Source: Gammaproteobacteria bacterium (GTDB taxonomy: Bacteria; Pseudomonadota; Gammaproteobacteria; Diplorickettsiales; Diplorickettsiaceae). Taken from it: 64,000 nucleotides of DNA. The stretch covers positions 136,336 through 200,335 of the forward strand of contig VBOA01000007.1 in NCBI GenBank assembly GCA_005877695.1. The letters are read 5' to 3'. The first letter of the stretch is position 1. Every line of letters starts with the position of its first letter. Shown here in pieces: positions 26,917 through 37,626 of the stretch. The notes beneath the pieces were generated by a model. It made no database searches and had not been told where the DNA came from. It worked only from the letters and a program-made list of their open reading frames with translations. Made by a program: the position numbers and the translations under genes.

Positions 26917-28818
26917 ATGAAATCTAAACCCTCTTCAAAAAAATATACTGCTGAAGCAATCGAAGTTTTAAGCGGCCTCGATCCAGTAAAACGACGACCA
27001 GGTATGTATACTGATACCTCTCGACCTAATCATTTGGCACAAGAAGTTATTGATAATAGTGTTGATGAAGCATTAGCGGGTTATGCACGACATATCGATG
27101 TGGTGTTATATTCAGATAATTCTTTAGAAGTAAGTGACGATGGCCGAGGAATGCCTGTAGATATCCATCCTGAAGAAAAAGTAACCGGCGTGGAGCTTAT
27201 TCTGACCAGACTACATGCTGGCGGTAAATTTAATCATAAAAATTATCGTTATTCAGGTGGTTTACACGGGGTTGGTGTATCCGTGGTAAATGCTTTATCG
27301 AGTCATTTAGAAGTTACAATCAGGCGTGATGGTTTTATATATCAAATTCAGTTTGAACATGGGAATAAAAAATCCAATTTAAAAAAACTCGGTAAAATTG
27401 ATCAGGCCGTAACAGGGACTTCTTTACGCTTTTGGCCTGATAAGCATTATTTTGATACCGAAAAATTTTCTGTCAATCGCTTAAAACATAGCTTGCGTGC
27501 AAAAGCGGTCCTTTGTCCAGGTTTACATGTTAGCTTTACAGACAAGCAAAATAATAAAAAAGTGGAATGGTTTTATGAAGAAGGTGTAGTCAGTTATTTA
27601 AAGGATAGTTTAAGTCAGTATACCTGTTTACCTACTGAACCTTTTCATGGACATTTTTCTGCAGAAACAGAGGAAGTTGATTGGGCTTTATGCTGGCTTT
27701 TAGAAACGGGCGAAGGGTTGGTGGAAAGTTACGTTAATTTAGTTCCAACTATTCAAGGTGGAACTCATGTGAATGGTTTACGTACTGGCTTGCTTGAGGC
27801 GATGAGGGAATTTTGTGAGTTACGCGATTTATTGCCCCGGGGTTTAAAATTAGCGCCAGAAGATGTTTGGGATGGATGTAATTATGTATTGTCTATAAAA
27901 TTATTAGAACCGCAATTTTCTGGACAAACTAAAGAAAAACTTACTTCACGTCAATCTGCTGCGTTCGTTTCAGGCATTATAAAAGATGCCTTTAGTTTAT
28001 GGCTCAATCAACATATTTCTGAAGCAGAAAGCCTAGCAGAATTGATGATAGCTAATGCACAAAAACGTTTACGTGTCAGTAAACAAATTGCACGTAAAAA
28101 GGTTTTAAGTGGGGCGGTGTTACCGGGGAAATTAGCTGATTGTACGGAAACTGATTTAAATCGCACAGAATTATTTTTAGTTGAAGGTGATTCAGCAGGC
28201 GGCTCGGCAAAACAAGCCCGAGATAGGGAATTTCAAGCAATTATGCCTTTACGTGGAAAAATATTAAATTCCTGGGAGGTAGCTAGTAATCAAGTATTAA
28301 GTTCGCAAGAAATTCATGATATTGCCACGGCGTTAGGCGTTGATCCTGGGCTTGGTGACTTATCGGGCTTACGTTACGGTAAAATTTGTGTATTAGCGGA
28401 TGCAGATTCTGATGGCTTGCATATTTCTACACTTTTATGTGGTTTATTTTTAAAACATTTTCGTTCTTTAATCGAAAGGGGGCATATTTATATTGCTATG
28501 CCTCCTCTCTATCGTATAGATATCGGTAAAGAAATTTTTTATGCTTTGGATGATGAAGAAAAGCAAGGTATTTTAGAAAGATTAAATGCAGAAGGTAAAA
28601 AAGGAAAAATAAGCATACAGCGATTTAAAGGTTTAGGTGAAATGAACCCTATGCAATTGCGTGAAACAACCATGGCTCCCGATACTCGAAGACTTGTTCA
28701 GCTTACCATAGATAATGAACAAAAAACTTTATCTTTAATGGATATGTTATTAGCGAAAAAACGCTCTAATGATCGTAAAATATGGTTAGAACAAAAAGGA
28801 GACATTGCAACAATATAA
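26917..28818 (+). CDS. parE: DNA topoisomerase IV subunit B
   Basis: ATPase subunit of the enzyme that decatenates daughter chromosomes; works with ParC. At 633 residues it matches gammaproteobacterial ParE. Seen are DNSVDEALAG, DDGRGMPVDIHP and GGLHGVGVSVVNALS of the GHKL ATPase, EGDSAGGSA and PLRGKILN of the TOPRIM domain, DADSDGLHI (Mg ligands), and the C-terminal FKGLGEMNPMQLRETTM. ParC is not in this window. Confidence 0.97.
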   Translation: MKSKPSSKKYTAEAIEVLSGLDPVKRRPGMYTDTSRPNHLAQEVIDNSVDEALAGYARHIDVVLYSDNSLEVSDDGRGMPVDIHPEEKVTGVELILTRLHAGGKFNHKNYRYSGGLHGVGVSVVNALSSHLEVTIRRDGFIYQIQFEHGNKKSNLKKLGKIDQAVTGTSLRFWPDKHYFDTEKFSVNRLKHSLRAKAVLCPGLHVSFTDKQNNKKVEWFYEEGVVSYLKDSLSQYTCLPTEPFHGHFSAETEEVDWALCWLLETGEGLVESYVNLVPTIQGGTHVNGLRTGLLEAMREFCELRDLLPRGLKLAPEDVWDGCNYVLSIKLLEPQFSGQTKEKLTSRQSAAFVSGIIKDAFSLWLNQHISEAESLAELMIANAQKRLRVSKQIARKKVLSGAVLPGKLADCTETDLNRTELFLVEGDSAGGSAKQARDREFQAIMPLRGKILNSWEVASNQVLSSQEIHDIATALGVDPGLGDLSGLRYGKICVLADADSDGLHISTLLCGLFLKHFRSLIERGHIYIAMPPLYRIDIGKEIFYALDDEEKQGILERLNAEGKKGKISIQRFKGLGEMNPMQLRETTMAPDTRRLVQLTIDNEQKTLSLMDMLLAKKRSNDRKIWLEQKGDIATI

Positions 28819-28840
28819 ACTTTATGCATGAGTCAAAGAG

Positions 28841-29503
28841 TTAACGTTTTCTTATTAAAGTGAGTCCGTCACCTATGGGTATTAAACATATACTAATATT
28901 TTTATCATGATAAATAACTTGATTGAATTCCCGAATGGCTTGGGTTTGTTTGTCATGATTGTGTCTATCAGCAACGCGGCCACTCCAAAGAACATTATCG
29001 ACTAACATCAGACCACCCGGTCGAAGCAATGTTAAGGAGCGCTCATAATAGTTTAAGTAATTGTTTTTATCTGCATCAATAAAGATAAAGTCAAAACTAT
29101 TGGAGTGGTTTTGTTTAATTAAGCTATCAAGAGTTTCTATTGCCGGTGCTAATCTCAGCTCAATTTTATAGGCAATACCAGCTTTTTGCCAAAAATCTTG
29201 CGCTATAGCGCTAGTTTCGGTATTAATATCACATGCAATGATTTTTCCAGTTTCTGGCAAAGCTAAAGCAACGGCTAAGGAGCTATAGCCAGTATAGACT
29301 CCTATTTCCAATGTTTTTTCAGCATTGATTAATTCAATCAGGAATGCCATCAATTGCCCTTGTTCTGGCGCGATTTGCATGTTATGCGAGGAAAGTTTAA
29401 GCGTTGTTTCTCTTAACGACCTTAAAACGTCGGGTTCATGTAAGGAAATGGATAACATATATTGATAGAGTGTATCGTTTAAGTTTATGGTTTGGTTCGA
29501 CAT
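28841..29503 (-). CDS. Class I SAM-dependent O-methyltransferase (caffeoyl-CoA OMT-like)
   Basis: A cytosolic methyltransferase of about 220 residues. Motif I is EIGVYTGYSSLAVA, followed by IIACDINTE, and the metal/substrate segment is FIFIDADKNNYLNYYE with LVDNVLWSGRV. These match the O-methyltransferase 3 family, whose bacterial substrates are mostly unknown. The start at 29503 (MSNQTINLND) is chosen; the open frame continues 51 codons upstream, but that part is compositionally odd. Convergent with parE. Confidence 0.88.
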   Translation of the reverse strand: MSNQTINLNDTLYQYMLSISLHEPDVLRSLRETTLKLSSHNMQIAPEQGQLMAFLIELINAEKTLEIGVYTGYSSLAVALALPETGKIIACDINTETSAIAQDFWQKAGIAYKIELRLAPAIETLDSLIKQNHSNSFDFIFIDADKNNYLNYYERSLTLLRPGGLMLVDNVLWSGRVADRHNHDKQTQAIREFNQVIYHDKNISICLIPIGDGLTLIRKR

Positions 29504-29719
29504 AATTATCCTGCTAAAGCTAATTATAAGCTTTAAATAAATATACAGTGTAAAAATAATTTTTGTAAAAAATGACCCCATGTAATTATACTCCAGCAAT
29601 TTGATTTTTTGGCAAGGTGCTGTGATAAGAAAGCAATCGGAGATTAATATATACATGAGGATTGCTCGTTAAGCGGCAACGCAGACAAAAATTCAAGTGT
29701 GAAGAGTGTATTTTAGACA

Positions 29720-29748
29720 TTGACATTCTAGCCAAGCGCAGCCAAAAT
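29720..29748 (+). promoter_or_regulatory. Sigma-70-type promoter of the tRNA-Glu gene
   Basis: A perfect TTGACA (29720-29725) is followed after 17 bases by CAAAAT (29743-29748, four of six to TATAAT). The tRNA begins 20 bases after the -10. A GC-containing discriminator (AGCGGACC) follows, as is usual for stable RNA promoters. Confidence 0.7.
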
Positions 29749-29768
29749 AGCGGACCTTAAAACCGCAG

Positions 29769-29844
29769 GTCCCCATCGTCTAGAGGCCTAGGACACCGCC
29801 CTTTCACGGCGGTAACAGGGGTTCGACTCCCCTTGGGGACGCCA
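29769..29844 (+). tRNA. tRNA-Glu (anticodon TTC)
   Basis: A 76-base cloverleaf. The acceptor stem is GTCCCC/GGGGAC, the anticodon stem CCGCC/GGCGG with loop CTTTCAC giving anticodon TTC, and the T arm is AGGGG-TTCGACT-CCCCT. The 3' CCA is encoded. It stands alone, not next to rRNA genes. Confidence 0.96.
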
Positions 29845-29977
29845 TTTTCTTAGAGGGACATATTATTGCGTCGCAATGCTAAATATTAAAGGTTGTTAAA
29901 AATCTTTCTTTCTTTTTATAATAAACCCAACTCAAATTAAATATTTATTTGCAGTAAATATTGATGTGGAGAAAAAC

Positions 29978-30586
29978 ATGAGTCAGATTTTTAGTGAAGT
30001 ATTGCATGGCTATAGTTTATTTAGAAAGAAATACGCTGTAGGTGATAATGCAGTAATGCGATGTTTATCCGACTCTGGTCAGAAGCCACAAATAATGGTT
30101 GTTTCATGTTGCGATTCACGTGTCGATCCCGCATTAATACTCCAATGTAATCCAGGGGATTTATTTGTGGTGCGTAATGTCGCAAATATAGTTCCGCCTT
30201 ATCAGAAGGATGAAGCATTACATGGAACAAGTGCCGCCTTAGAATTTGGGATTTGTCTGTTAAATATTAAACATCTTATTTTACTTGGACATAGCCAATG
30301 CGGTGGAATAGATGCGTTATTAAATAGCCAAAATTTATCACAAAGCGATTTTATTACTAAATGGGTTTCTTCAATAAAAATTCCTGACGTTCAAATAAAA
30401 AACCTAGATGAATATGCAAAGTTAGCCTTAAGTCGTTCTTATGAAAACTGCATGACATTTCCTTGGATAAAAGAAAAAATAGAAACTCAAACATTAACTA
30501 TCCTTCGCTGGTTTTTTGATATTAAAACGGGGAAAATCTTTACTTATTCAGAAACCTCTAATACTTATCAAGCATTAGAGGTTTAG
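29978..30586 (+). CDS. Beta-class carbonic anhydrase
   Basis: Zinc enzyme interconverting CO2 and bicarbonate. The 202-residue product has the zinc-site motifs CCDSRVDP and HSQCGG at the expected spacing. ATG 29978 is chosen because GGAG lies just upstream; a GTG four codons earlier is in frame. It could supply bicarbonate to carboxylases such as those of fatty acid and pyrimidine synthesis. It stands between the tRNA-Glu gene and the convergent ferredoxin gene. Confidence 0.93.
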   Translation: MSQIFSEVLHGYSLFRKKYAVGDNAVMRCLSDSGQKPQIMVVSCCDSRVDPALILQCNPGDLFVVRNVANIVPPYQKDEALHGTSAALEFGICLLNIKHLILLGHSQCGGIDALLNSQNLSQSDFITKWVSSIKIPDVQIKNLDEYAKLALSRSYENCMTFPWIKEKIETQTLTILRWFFDIKTGKIFTYSETSNTYQALEV

Positions 30587-30596
30587 TAATATGCTA

Positions 30597-31235
30597 TTAC
30601 TTAGTTTCTAAATTAATTTGTAAACGTTGTTTTTTTTCTTTGGCTCGTTTAACTGCAGCTTTAATATAAGTTGCTTGTTCATTAAGTGGCAGAATATTAT
30701 TACTTAGGTTAGTTTGATCTTGTTTTAATTCAAAACGTTGTTTTTTGGCATAATAACGTTGTCGAGCTTGTTGAGGATTATAATTAGACTGGTTTATCGA
30801 TGACATATCTATACAATCAACTGGGCATGGTGGAAGACAAAGTCCACAACCAGTGCATTCTTCGGTTAATACTAGATGTAATTGCTTGGCAGCACCAAGA
30901 ATGGCATCGACGGGACAAGCTTGGATGCATTTAGTACACCCTATACATTCAGACTCGCGTATGGATGCAATCATGGGTGGATTTAATTGCGTATGCATTT
31001 CTGTTATGAATGGCTCAGGATTTTTTTCTAGCAATTTTGCTAAAGCTAGCAAAGTTTTTATTCCCCCCGGGGGACAACGATTTATTTCGGCTTTATTTTC
31101 TGAAATTGCTCGAGCGTAAGGGAGACAACCCGAATAACTACATTGCCCGCATTGCGTTTGTGGAAGTAAAGCATCGATCTCGTTAACCAGAGGTTTAAAA
31201 TCTCTTTCCGAAATAGATAATTTTTTCGATTTCAT
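30597..31235 (-). CDS. RnfB-like ferredoxin without membrane anchor
   Basis: Electron-transfer protein of about 212 residues. The N-terminal Fe-S domain has [13 protein letters not shown] and RCPPGG, as in RnfB/RsxB, followed by two 4Fe-4S motifs ([12 protein letters not shown] and [12 protein letters not shown]) and a basic tail. RnfB proper has an N-terminal membrane helix that is absent here, and no other rnf genes are near, so it is an orphan soluble form as known in Legionella-type bacteria. It lies directly downstream of metG (19 bp). The partner is unknown. Confidence 0.87.
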   Translation of the reverse strand: MKSKKLSISERDFKPLVNEIDALLPQTQCGQCSYSGCLPYARAISENKAEINRCPPGGIKTLLALAKLLEKNPEPFITEMHTQLNPPMIASIRESECIGCTKCIQACPVDAILGAAKQLHLVLTEECTGCGLCLPPCPVDCIDMSSINQSNYNPQQARQRYYAKKQRFELKQDQTNLSNNILPLNEQATYIKAAVKRAKEKKQRLQINLETK

Positions 31236-31254
31236 TTGATGAATAATAACTAGC

Positions 31255-32916
31255 TTAATTTGTAGCAATAGAATCTATTTTCTGCATATTTTGAATAGTT
31301 TCTACAGGGATACGCTGTAATAAAGGCACAAAAGTGTTAATAGTATGGTCCAATAAGATATTTTGTCGATGGTTCCAAGCCATTACAGGAATATTTAGAA
31401 ATTTTTCAGTTTTTTCGGCTGTGATAGGTAATACCGGTTTTAAATAAATCATTAAAATTCTAAAAAGATTCAAACCTAAACTGCATACATCGTGAGCTTG
31501 CTGAATGGAATCAGAATTTTTTATCAAGAGCCAAGGTTTTTCAGCATCAATCATTTGATTTGCTTGGTCAGCTAACTCCATTATGGATTTCATAGCTCGG
31601 CTATAGTCTCGGTTTTCATAGTAACCGGCAATTTCCTCACCTTTATCAATAAATCGCTTGCAAAGTTCGGGTCTAAATGAGGTTGAAGATAATTTATCAT
31701 TAAATTTTTTGTTAATAAAACTTGCACAACGACTCGCAATATTGACTAATTTACCGATCAAATCCGAATTAATTTTTTGTAGAAAATCTTCAAAGTTAAA
31801 ATCAATATCTTCTACTCTTCGACTAAGTTTTGTAGCAAAATAGTAGCGCAAGTATTCAGGATCTAAATAATTGAGATAATGTCGCGCAGAAATGAAGGTT
31901 CCTCGCGATTTTGACATTTTTTTTCCGTTAACAGTTACATAACCGTGAACAAAAATTGCTGTCGGCGTACGGAAATCTGCACTTTTCAAAATGGCCGGCC
32001 AAAAGATAGCATGAAAATTAATAATATCTTTACCAATAAAATGATAAAGTTCAGTTTTTGTTATGGGAGACCAGTATTCATCAAAATTGAGTTTATCTCT
32101 CGCCATGCAAAGATTTTTAAAGATTGCCATATAGCCAATAGGGGCATCGATCCACACATAGAAAAATTTATTTTCTGTTGCAGGGATTTTAAATCCGAAA
32201 TAAGGGGCATCGCGGGAAATATCCAGATCATGTAAGCCTTCCTTAAACCATTCTAAAAGTTTATTACTAATTTCTTCGGCAAGGTGATTGTTTGTAGTGA
32301 TCCAGTTTTTTAAAAAATCGGAATAATGCGAAAGTTGGAAAAAGTAATGTTCAGATTCTTTCGCAATAGGTGTAGTTCCTGAAATAATGGATTTAGGGTC
32401 AATGAGATCTAAGGGAGAATAGGTGGAACCGCAAACCTCACAATTATCACCATACTGATCAGGTGATTTGCAACAAGGACAGGTTCCTTTTACATAACGA
32501 TCTGGCAAAAACAGCTTAGCTTCGGGATCATAGGCTTGTTGGATAATCTTACTATTAATATCACCTTTATCTTTCATACGTTGATAAATAAGCGTGATGA
32601 GGGCTTCGTTTTCTGGAGAATGCGTGGTATAAAAATTATCAAAATCGATATAAAAAGCAGCAAGGTCGCGTTTATGTTCTTCGGCAATTTGAGTAACTAA
32701 GATCTCTGGACTGATGCCATGTCGCTGTGCAGCGAGCATTATAGGTGTTCCATGCGCATCTTCGCCGGATATAAAAATACATTCGCGGCCTAGCATTTTT
32801 TGGAAACGTACCCAAACATCCGCTTGAATATGTTCTAATAAATGGCCAATATGTAAAGATCCATTGGCATAAGGCAAAGCGCTAGTGACTAATAGTTTGC
32901 GATGAATTTGCTGCAT
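31255..32916 (-). CDS. metG: Methionyl-tRNA synthetase
   Basis: Class I synthetase charging tRNA-Met. The N-terminal catalytic core has [12 protein letters not shown] (HIGH motif), a zinc knuckle with two Cys pairs (CPCC, CEVCG), and KMSKSRGT. The chosen start gives 553 residues, shorter than E. coli MetG because the C-terminal tRNA-binding (EMAP-like) domain is absent. ATG 32916 is preferred; a TTG 60 bases upstream is also open. Divergent from mrp, an arrangement conserved in many gammaproteobacteria. Confidence 0.95.
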   Translation of the reverse strand: MQQIHRKLLVTSALPYANGSLHIGHLLEHIQADVWVRFQKMLGRECIFISGEDAHGTPIMLAAQRHGISPEILVTQIAEEHKRDLAAFYIDFDNFYTTHSPENEALITLIYQRMKDKGDINSKIIQQAYDPEAKLFLPDRYVKGTCPCCKSPDQYGDNCEVCGSTYSPLDLIDPKSIISGTTPIAKESEHYFFQLSHYSDFLKNWITTNNHLAEEISNKLLEWFKEGLHDLDISRDAPYFGFKIPATENKFFYVWIDAPIGYMAIFKNLCMARDKLNFDEYWSPITKTELYHFIGKDIINFHAIFWPAILKSADFRTPTAIFVHGYVTVNGKKMSKSRGTFISARHYLNYLDPEYLRYYFATKLSRRVEDIDFNFEDFLQKINSDLIGKLVNIASRCASFINKKFNDKLSSTSFRPELCKRFIDKGEEIAGYYENRDYSRAMKSIMELADQANQMIDAEKPWLLIKNSDSIQQAHDVCSLGLNLFRILMIYLKPVLPITAEKTEKFLNIPVMAWNHRQNILLDHTINTFVPLLQRIPVETIQNMQKIDSIATN

Positions 32917-32997
32917 ACTTAACTTTTGCGTATTATTGATTTCTAGATTCTGCCTTTTTGCGAGGAGTGGCGTCAAGTTATAATTCGAAGATACTCT

Positions 32998-33819
32998 ATG
33001 TTAAAGCTTACTGATCGAGTCAAATATATAATTGCCGTTGCCTCTGGAAAAGGGGGTGTTGGTAAATCAACCACTGCTGTGAATCTCGCATTGGCACTGG
33101 CAGAAAAAAAAAATGTTAAAGTTGGAATATTGGATGCGGATATTTATGGGCCTAATCAACCCCAGATGTTGGGAGTCAGTGAGAAGCCGACTAGCAAGGA
33201 CGGTAAAACCTTAGACCCCGTGTATGCATATGGCATACAATCCATGTCTATAGGTTATTTAATTGATGTAAACACACCGATGATATGGCGTGGCCCAATG
33301 GCGACTGGCGCTTTACAGCAATTATTAAATGATACTCACTGGGATAATTTAGATTATTTAATCGTTGACTTACCGCCAGGCACGGGTGATATCCAATTGA
33401 CTCTAACACAAAAAATTCCTCTGGCCGGAGCAGTGATCATAACGACCCCTCAAGATATTGCTTTGCTGGATGTACGTAAAGCAATAGGAATGTTTAATAA
33501 GGTTAAGGTACCTTTGTTAGGTGTCGTCGAGAATATGTGTGCGCATGTTTGTAGGCAATGTGGCCATGAGGAGCCTATTTTTGGTGATGGTGGTGGTGAA
33601 CGGATTGCCAAAGAATGTAATATTAATCTATTAGGTGTTCTGCCATTAGATAGTCGAATTCGTAAACAAGCTGATTCAGGAAAGCCTATTTTTATTGCTG
33701 AGCCAGATAGTTCGATTGCGGATATCTATCGAGAAATAGCCAATAAAATAACTGAACAATTAAGTCAATCAAAAACTAAAGGTTTTCGTTTTCCGAAAAT
33801 TGTCATAGAGAAAAAATAG
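32998..33819 (+). CDS. Mrp/ApbC-family Fe-S cluster carrier ATPase
   Basis: P-loop ATPase that assembles or delivers Fe-S clusters. It has the deviant Walker A GKGGVGKS near residue 18, [23 protein letters not shown], and a CxxC (CRQCG) cluster site near residue 182. At 273 residues it consists of the ATPase domain only; the N-terminal MIP18-like domain of E. coli Mrp is missing. Divergent from metG, with dcd 17 bp downstream. Confidence 0.93.
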   Translation: MLKLTDRVKYIIAVASGKGGVGKSTTAVNLALALAEKKNVKVGILDADIYGPNQPQMLGVSEKPTSKDGKTLDPVYAYGIQSMSIGYLIDVNTPMIWRGPMATGALQQLLNDTHWDNLDYLIVDLPPGTGDIQLTLTQKIPLAGAVIITTPQDIALLDVRKAIGMFNKVKVPLLGVVENMCAHVCRQCGHEEPIFGDGGGERIAKECNINLLGVLPLDSRIRKQADSGKPIFIAEPDSSIADIYREIANKITEQLSQSKTKGFRFPKIVIEKK

Positions 33820-33836
33820 TAGCTAGGAAAATTAAT

Positions 33837-34403
33837 ATGTCCATTAAATCTGATACATGGATTTGCCGCATGGCAAAAGATTACAATATGATAGAGCCAT
33901 TTGAGTCAAAACAGGTGCGTCAAACTTTAGCAGGGCCAATCATTTCTTATGGTGTTTCAAGTTATGGATATGATGTACGTTGTGCCAATGAGTTTCGGGT
34001 TTTTACCAATATAAATTCTGCTATTGTCGATCCTAAAAGCTTTTCAGAAGGGAGTTTTGTCGATATAAAAAGTGACGTATGTATTATTCCCCCAAATTCA
34101 TTTGCGTTAGCCCACACCGTTGAATACTTTCGGATTCCACGAAATATCCTTACAATTTGTGTTGGGAAATCAACTTATGCACGATGTGGAATTATTGTAA
34201 ATGTCACTCCATTAGAACCCGAATGGGAAGGCCAAGTTACCTTGGAATTTTCCAATACGACACCCTTGCCCGCTAAAATTTATGCTAATGAAGGTGTAGC
34301 GCAGATGTTATTTCTCGAATCAGATGAAGTTTGTCAAATCTCTTATCGGGATCGTCAAGGCAAGTATCAGGGGCAGAGAGGCGTGACTTTGCCCGTAACT
34401 TAA
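33837..34403 (+). CDS. dcd: dCTP deaminase
   Basis: Deaminates dCTP to dUTP, the main route to dTTP precursors. At 188 residues it has normal length. Family segments are [35 protein letters not shown] (catalytic Glu) and GVAQMLF. It follows mrp by 17 bp, a common order in gammaproteobacteria, and is convergent with trpS. Confidence 0.95.
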   Translation: MSIKSDTWICRMAKDYNMIEPFESKQVRQTLAGPIISYGVSSYGYDVRCANEFRVFTNINSAIVDPKSFSEGSFVDIKSDVCIIPPNSFALAHTVEYFRIPRNILTICVGKSTYARCGIIVNVTPLEPEWEGQVTLEFSNTTPLPAKIYANEGVAQMLFLESDEVCQISYRDRQGKYQGQRGVTLPVT

Positions 34404-34422
34404 AAAATTTATCCTAATTCTT

Positions 34423-35510
34423 CTATTTAAGTTTAAGTGTACGTTTGAAATAGTCTTGTTTCATAAAGGCTTTAGCTTTGCTTAAAGTGTCTTCAGCAAG
34501 TTTATTAGCTTGTTCCGTTCCTTGCTTTAGAATTTGTAGAATCTGACCTAGGTCTTTTTCGTAGATTTTTCGACGCTCTCGTATGGGCTGGGTTATCTCA
34601 ACCAATACATCGATGAGTCGATGTTTACACTCAACATCTTTGATTTGACCTTTGCGATATTTATCTTTTGCTTCAATAACCCAATTTTTATCTGGATTAA
34701 ATATATCATGGAATATCCATAATGGATTATTCTCAATAGTCCCCGGGTCCGTAGCGCGCAACCGATGTGGATCGGTGTACATCCCCATTATTTTTTTCTT
34801 GATTGTATCCGGATCATCGCTTAGATAAATGGCATTATTTAAAGATTTGCTCATTTTAGGTAATATCCCATCAGCATTAGGCGGCCCAGTTCCAACTAAT
34901 CGGCGAACTGGACTGAACTTTGCTTGAATTATAGGAAATAATCCGCCATTGGAAACATAATCTTCATCTTTAGTTTGTGGATCAACTCCGCAATAAATTT
35001 GGTTAAAGCGACGTGCGCATTCACGAGCCAGCTCTAAGTGAGCAATTTGATCTTCCCCTACTGGTACAATTTCAGGGCGAAAACTAAGTATATCTGCCAC
35101 CTGTCCGACTGGGTATAATAAGAAGCCAAAAGGATAATATCACCTAGATTTTTTTGACGTATTTCATCCTTGATCGTCGGATTGCGCATGACTCTAGGAA
35201 AAGAAATCAACATACTGAAAAGGCATGTAAGCTCAGCTATTGCGGGAATTTCAGATTGGACAAAAATATGGCTTTGCTTCGGATCGATTCCCACAGCGAG
35301 ATAATCTAAGGCGATTTCTAAGGTATTTTGGCGAATTTCTTCCGGAGATTCTGCGCGAGTAGTAAACGCATGAACATTAGCAATAATAAAGTAACAGTTA
35401 TAGCTCTCTTGTAAGGCGACTCGCAAAGCTAAAGAACCGACCCAATGACCAAGATGAAGCCTACCTGTGGGAGTATCCCCCGTAAGTAAGCGTGGTTTTG
35501 ATAGTGCCAT
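34423..35510 (-). pseudogene. trpS: Tryptophanyl-tRNA synthetase, frame broken in the middle
   Basis: Charges tRNA-Trp; normally essential. The first part (35510 down to about 35140) has TGDTPTGRLHLGH (HIGH-type motif) and ERNPT-like RNPTIKDE. The second part (open from 35100, and readable upstream to about 35133) has PFGFLLYPVGQVADILSF, PVGEDQ and KMSKSLNN. The two parts overlap in different frames. Codons for GDI..PFGF are joined in family members without a gap, so one base is missing near 35133-35138 (for example a T in ATT ATC CTT on the coding strand). No slippery heptamer is visible. Either a sequencing error or a real lesion with another trpS elsewhere. Confidence 0.88.
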
Positions 35511-35878
35511 AATACTATATTTAATTTTAACTTAAGGCTATTCTGCTAATATAATATAATTAATTCAAGTTATTTGCATTTAAAATACCTTAAAATTTAA
35601 TCAATAAAAAATGATGAAAGTGAAAGTAAACTAGAAAAGTTGATCTTAAATAGTTTTCAAGATTTTATATTAATATTATTAAAAATAATTTTTAAGTTTT
35701 GCTCCCCCATCGCTCTTCCTGAAAAAGCTCATTTTTTACCTCAGATTCCAGCGTTTGAACCGTGAAATAGTTTTGCCTATAGAATGCGAGCTTAATAAAA
35801 AACGCTTATTTGCAATGTTATTGCTATTTTATCTGTGTTAACATGCCGGCTTCTATTAAGTTAATAGGAGAGTAGGCT
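35511..35878. other. Intergenic region, 368 bp, upstream of pckA
   Basis: Contains the divergent control regions of trpS and pckA. AT-rich with no open frame supported by a start signal, no repeat, and no convincing promoter hexamers that I could pick out. A clear ATAGGAG ribosome binding site ends it. Confidence 0.5.
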
Positions 35879-37444
35879 ATGTCGGCCGTCCAATCCAAAA
35901 ATCTGTCTAAGATCTTTATTGATTTATCCACTGAAGAATTAATTAACCACGCGATAGAACGAAAAGAAGGTCTGATTGCAGCTAATGGTGCTTTTTCAGT
36001 AACAACAGGCAAACGAACGGGCCGCTCACCTAAAGACAAATTTATTGTTGCTGAGCCCAATAGTGAAAAAGACATAGACTGGGACTCAGTTAATCAAGCG
36101 TTTTCAGAGGATCGCTTTCGTATGTTGTGGCAGCGTGCCGAACAATACGCTAAAGAAGTCGATCTATTTATTTCTAATCTTCAAGTGGGAGCTGACCCAG
36201 ACTATTATTTGCCTGTCAAAGTAATTACTGAATATGCTTGGCATAATTTATTTGCGCAACAACTGTTCATTCGCCAAGCTGATTTTTATGGAAAAGTCGG
36301 TAAAGCAGAATGGACGATCTTAAGTCTTCCAGGTTTAAAAACTGATCCGCAGCGGGATGGAGTGAATAGCGATGCAACTTTAGTTATCCATCTTACCGAT
36401 CGTAAAGTATTATTATGTGGACATCAGTATGCGGGCGAGATCAAAAAAGCGATGTTTTCAGTGATGAATTATTTGTTGCCCGCAGAGGATGTTTTACCTA
36501 TGCATTGTTCAGCTAATGTAGGGAAAGAAGGTGATGTTGCTTTATTTTTTGGGTTATCTGGGACAGGTAAAACGACCTTATCTGCCGATCCCGATCGTTT
36601 TTTGATAGGTGATGATGAGCATGGCTGGAGTGAAACGGGCGTTTTTAATTTTGAAGGTGGTTGTTATGCTAAATGTATTGATCTCTCTAAAGATCGTGAA
36701 CCTTTAATTTGGAATGCTATTCGTCATGGCGCAGTAATGGAAAATGTTGTATTAGATCCGGCAACTTTAGAGCCAGATTATAAAGATGCAACGCTAACCC
36801 AAAATACTCGTGTTGCTTATCCGGTAGATTTTATTGAATCTCGTTTTCGAGCAAATCGTGTCGATCGTTTGCCTGATGCCATTATTTTCCTGTGTTGTGA
36901 TTTATTTGGTGTATTACCACCAGTTGCCTGTTTGAATCACGAACAAGCCGCATATTATTTTTTAAGTGGTTATACTGCTTTGGTGGGTAGTACTGAAGTG
37001 GGTCAAACAGAGCCTATTAAAACCACGTTCAGCACTTGTTTTGGTGCTCCATTTTTTCCACGGCCCGCAAAAATCTATGCTGAATTACTAATTAAGCGTT
37101 TAAAAACGAGTCATGCCAAAGTGTATCTTGTGAATACGGGTTGGACGGGCGGTGCTTATGGAGACGGGGGGCAGCGTTTTTCTATTCCTGTTACGCGCAC
37201 GGTTATTAAAGCTATTTTGAATGATGAAGTAGGAAAAGCTGAGTTAGAATTGTTGCCGGGTTTTAATTTTTTTATCCCTATGCATTTACCAGGCATAAAG
37301 AGTGAATTATTAAACCCAAAAAAGACTTGGGAAAATTCAAAAGAGTATGATCTTAAAGCAGAAGAATTAATTAATAAATTTATTAATAATTTTAAACAAT
37401 TTGATGTTAGTCAATCTATTAGAAACGCTGGACCAGTTATCTGA
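35879..37444 (+). CDS. pckA: Phosphoenolpyruvate carboxykinase (ATP)
   Basis: Converts oxaloacetate to phosphoenolpyruvate, the entry to gluconeogenesis from amino acids and TCA intermediates. The 521-residue product has [15 protein letters not shown], the kinase-1a loop [19 protein letters not shown] and [13 protein letters not shown], all typical of the ATP-dependent type. Ribosome binding site ATAGGAG with 8-base spacing. It stands alone with long flanking gaps. With the KDPG pathway nearby, the organism seems able both to use and to make sugar phosphates. Confidence 0.96.
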   Translation: MSAVQSKNLSKIFIDLSTEELINHAIERKEGLIAANGAFSVTTGKRTGRSPKDKFIVAEPNSEKDIDWDSVNQAFSEDRFRMLWQRAEQYAKEVDLFISNLQVGADPDYYLPVKVITEYAWHNLFAQQLFIRQADFYGKVGKAEWTILSLPGLKTDPQRDGVNSDATLVIHLTDRKVLLCGHQYAGEIKKAMFSVMNYLLPAEDVLPMHCSANVGKEGDVALFFGLSGTGKTTLSADPDRFLIGDDEHGWSETGVFNFEGGCYAKCIDLSKDREPLIWNAIRHGAVMENVVLDPATLEPDYKDATLTQNTRVAYPVDFIESRFRANRVDRLPDAIIFLCCDLFGVLPPVACLNHEQAAYYFLSGYTALVGSTEVGQTEPIKTTFSTCFGAPFFPRPAKIYAELLIKRLKTSHAKVYLVNTGWTGGAYGDGGQRFSIPVTRTVIKAILNDEVGKAELELLPGFNFFIPMHLPGIKSELLNPKKTWENSKEYDLKAEELINKFINNFKQFDVSQSIRNAGPVI

Positions 37445-37626
37445 GAGAATAGGTGTTTCTGAGGTAGGGACAAGTTAAATGAACCCATTGTGTGTGGACT
37501 TATTTTGTTTAAAAAAAACGGGCGGAATATCTTGGTTTTTATTCTGATCGATATTTTTTTATGAGTTGAGACGGGAAATTGAAAAATTAAATTAAATAAT
37601 CGATAAAAAATTTCTCTAGATTAAAT

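Noticed and set aside
35128..35145. Programmed -1 ribosomal frameshift in trpS
   Set aside because: No X-XXY-YYZ heptamer is present in the overlap and no stem-loop is evident downstream.
35058..35510. Two separate TrpS-like genes as an alternative reading of the trpS region
   Set aside because: The two ORFs carry complementary halves of one enzyme (HIGH-type motif in one, KMSKS in the other) and join with a single-base change.
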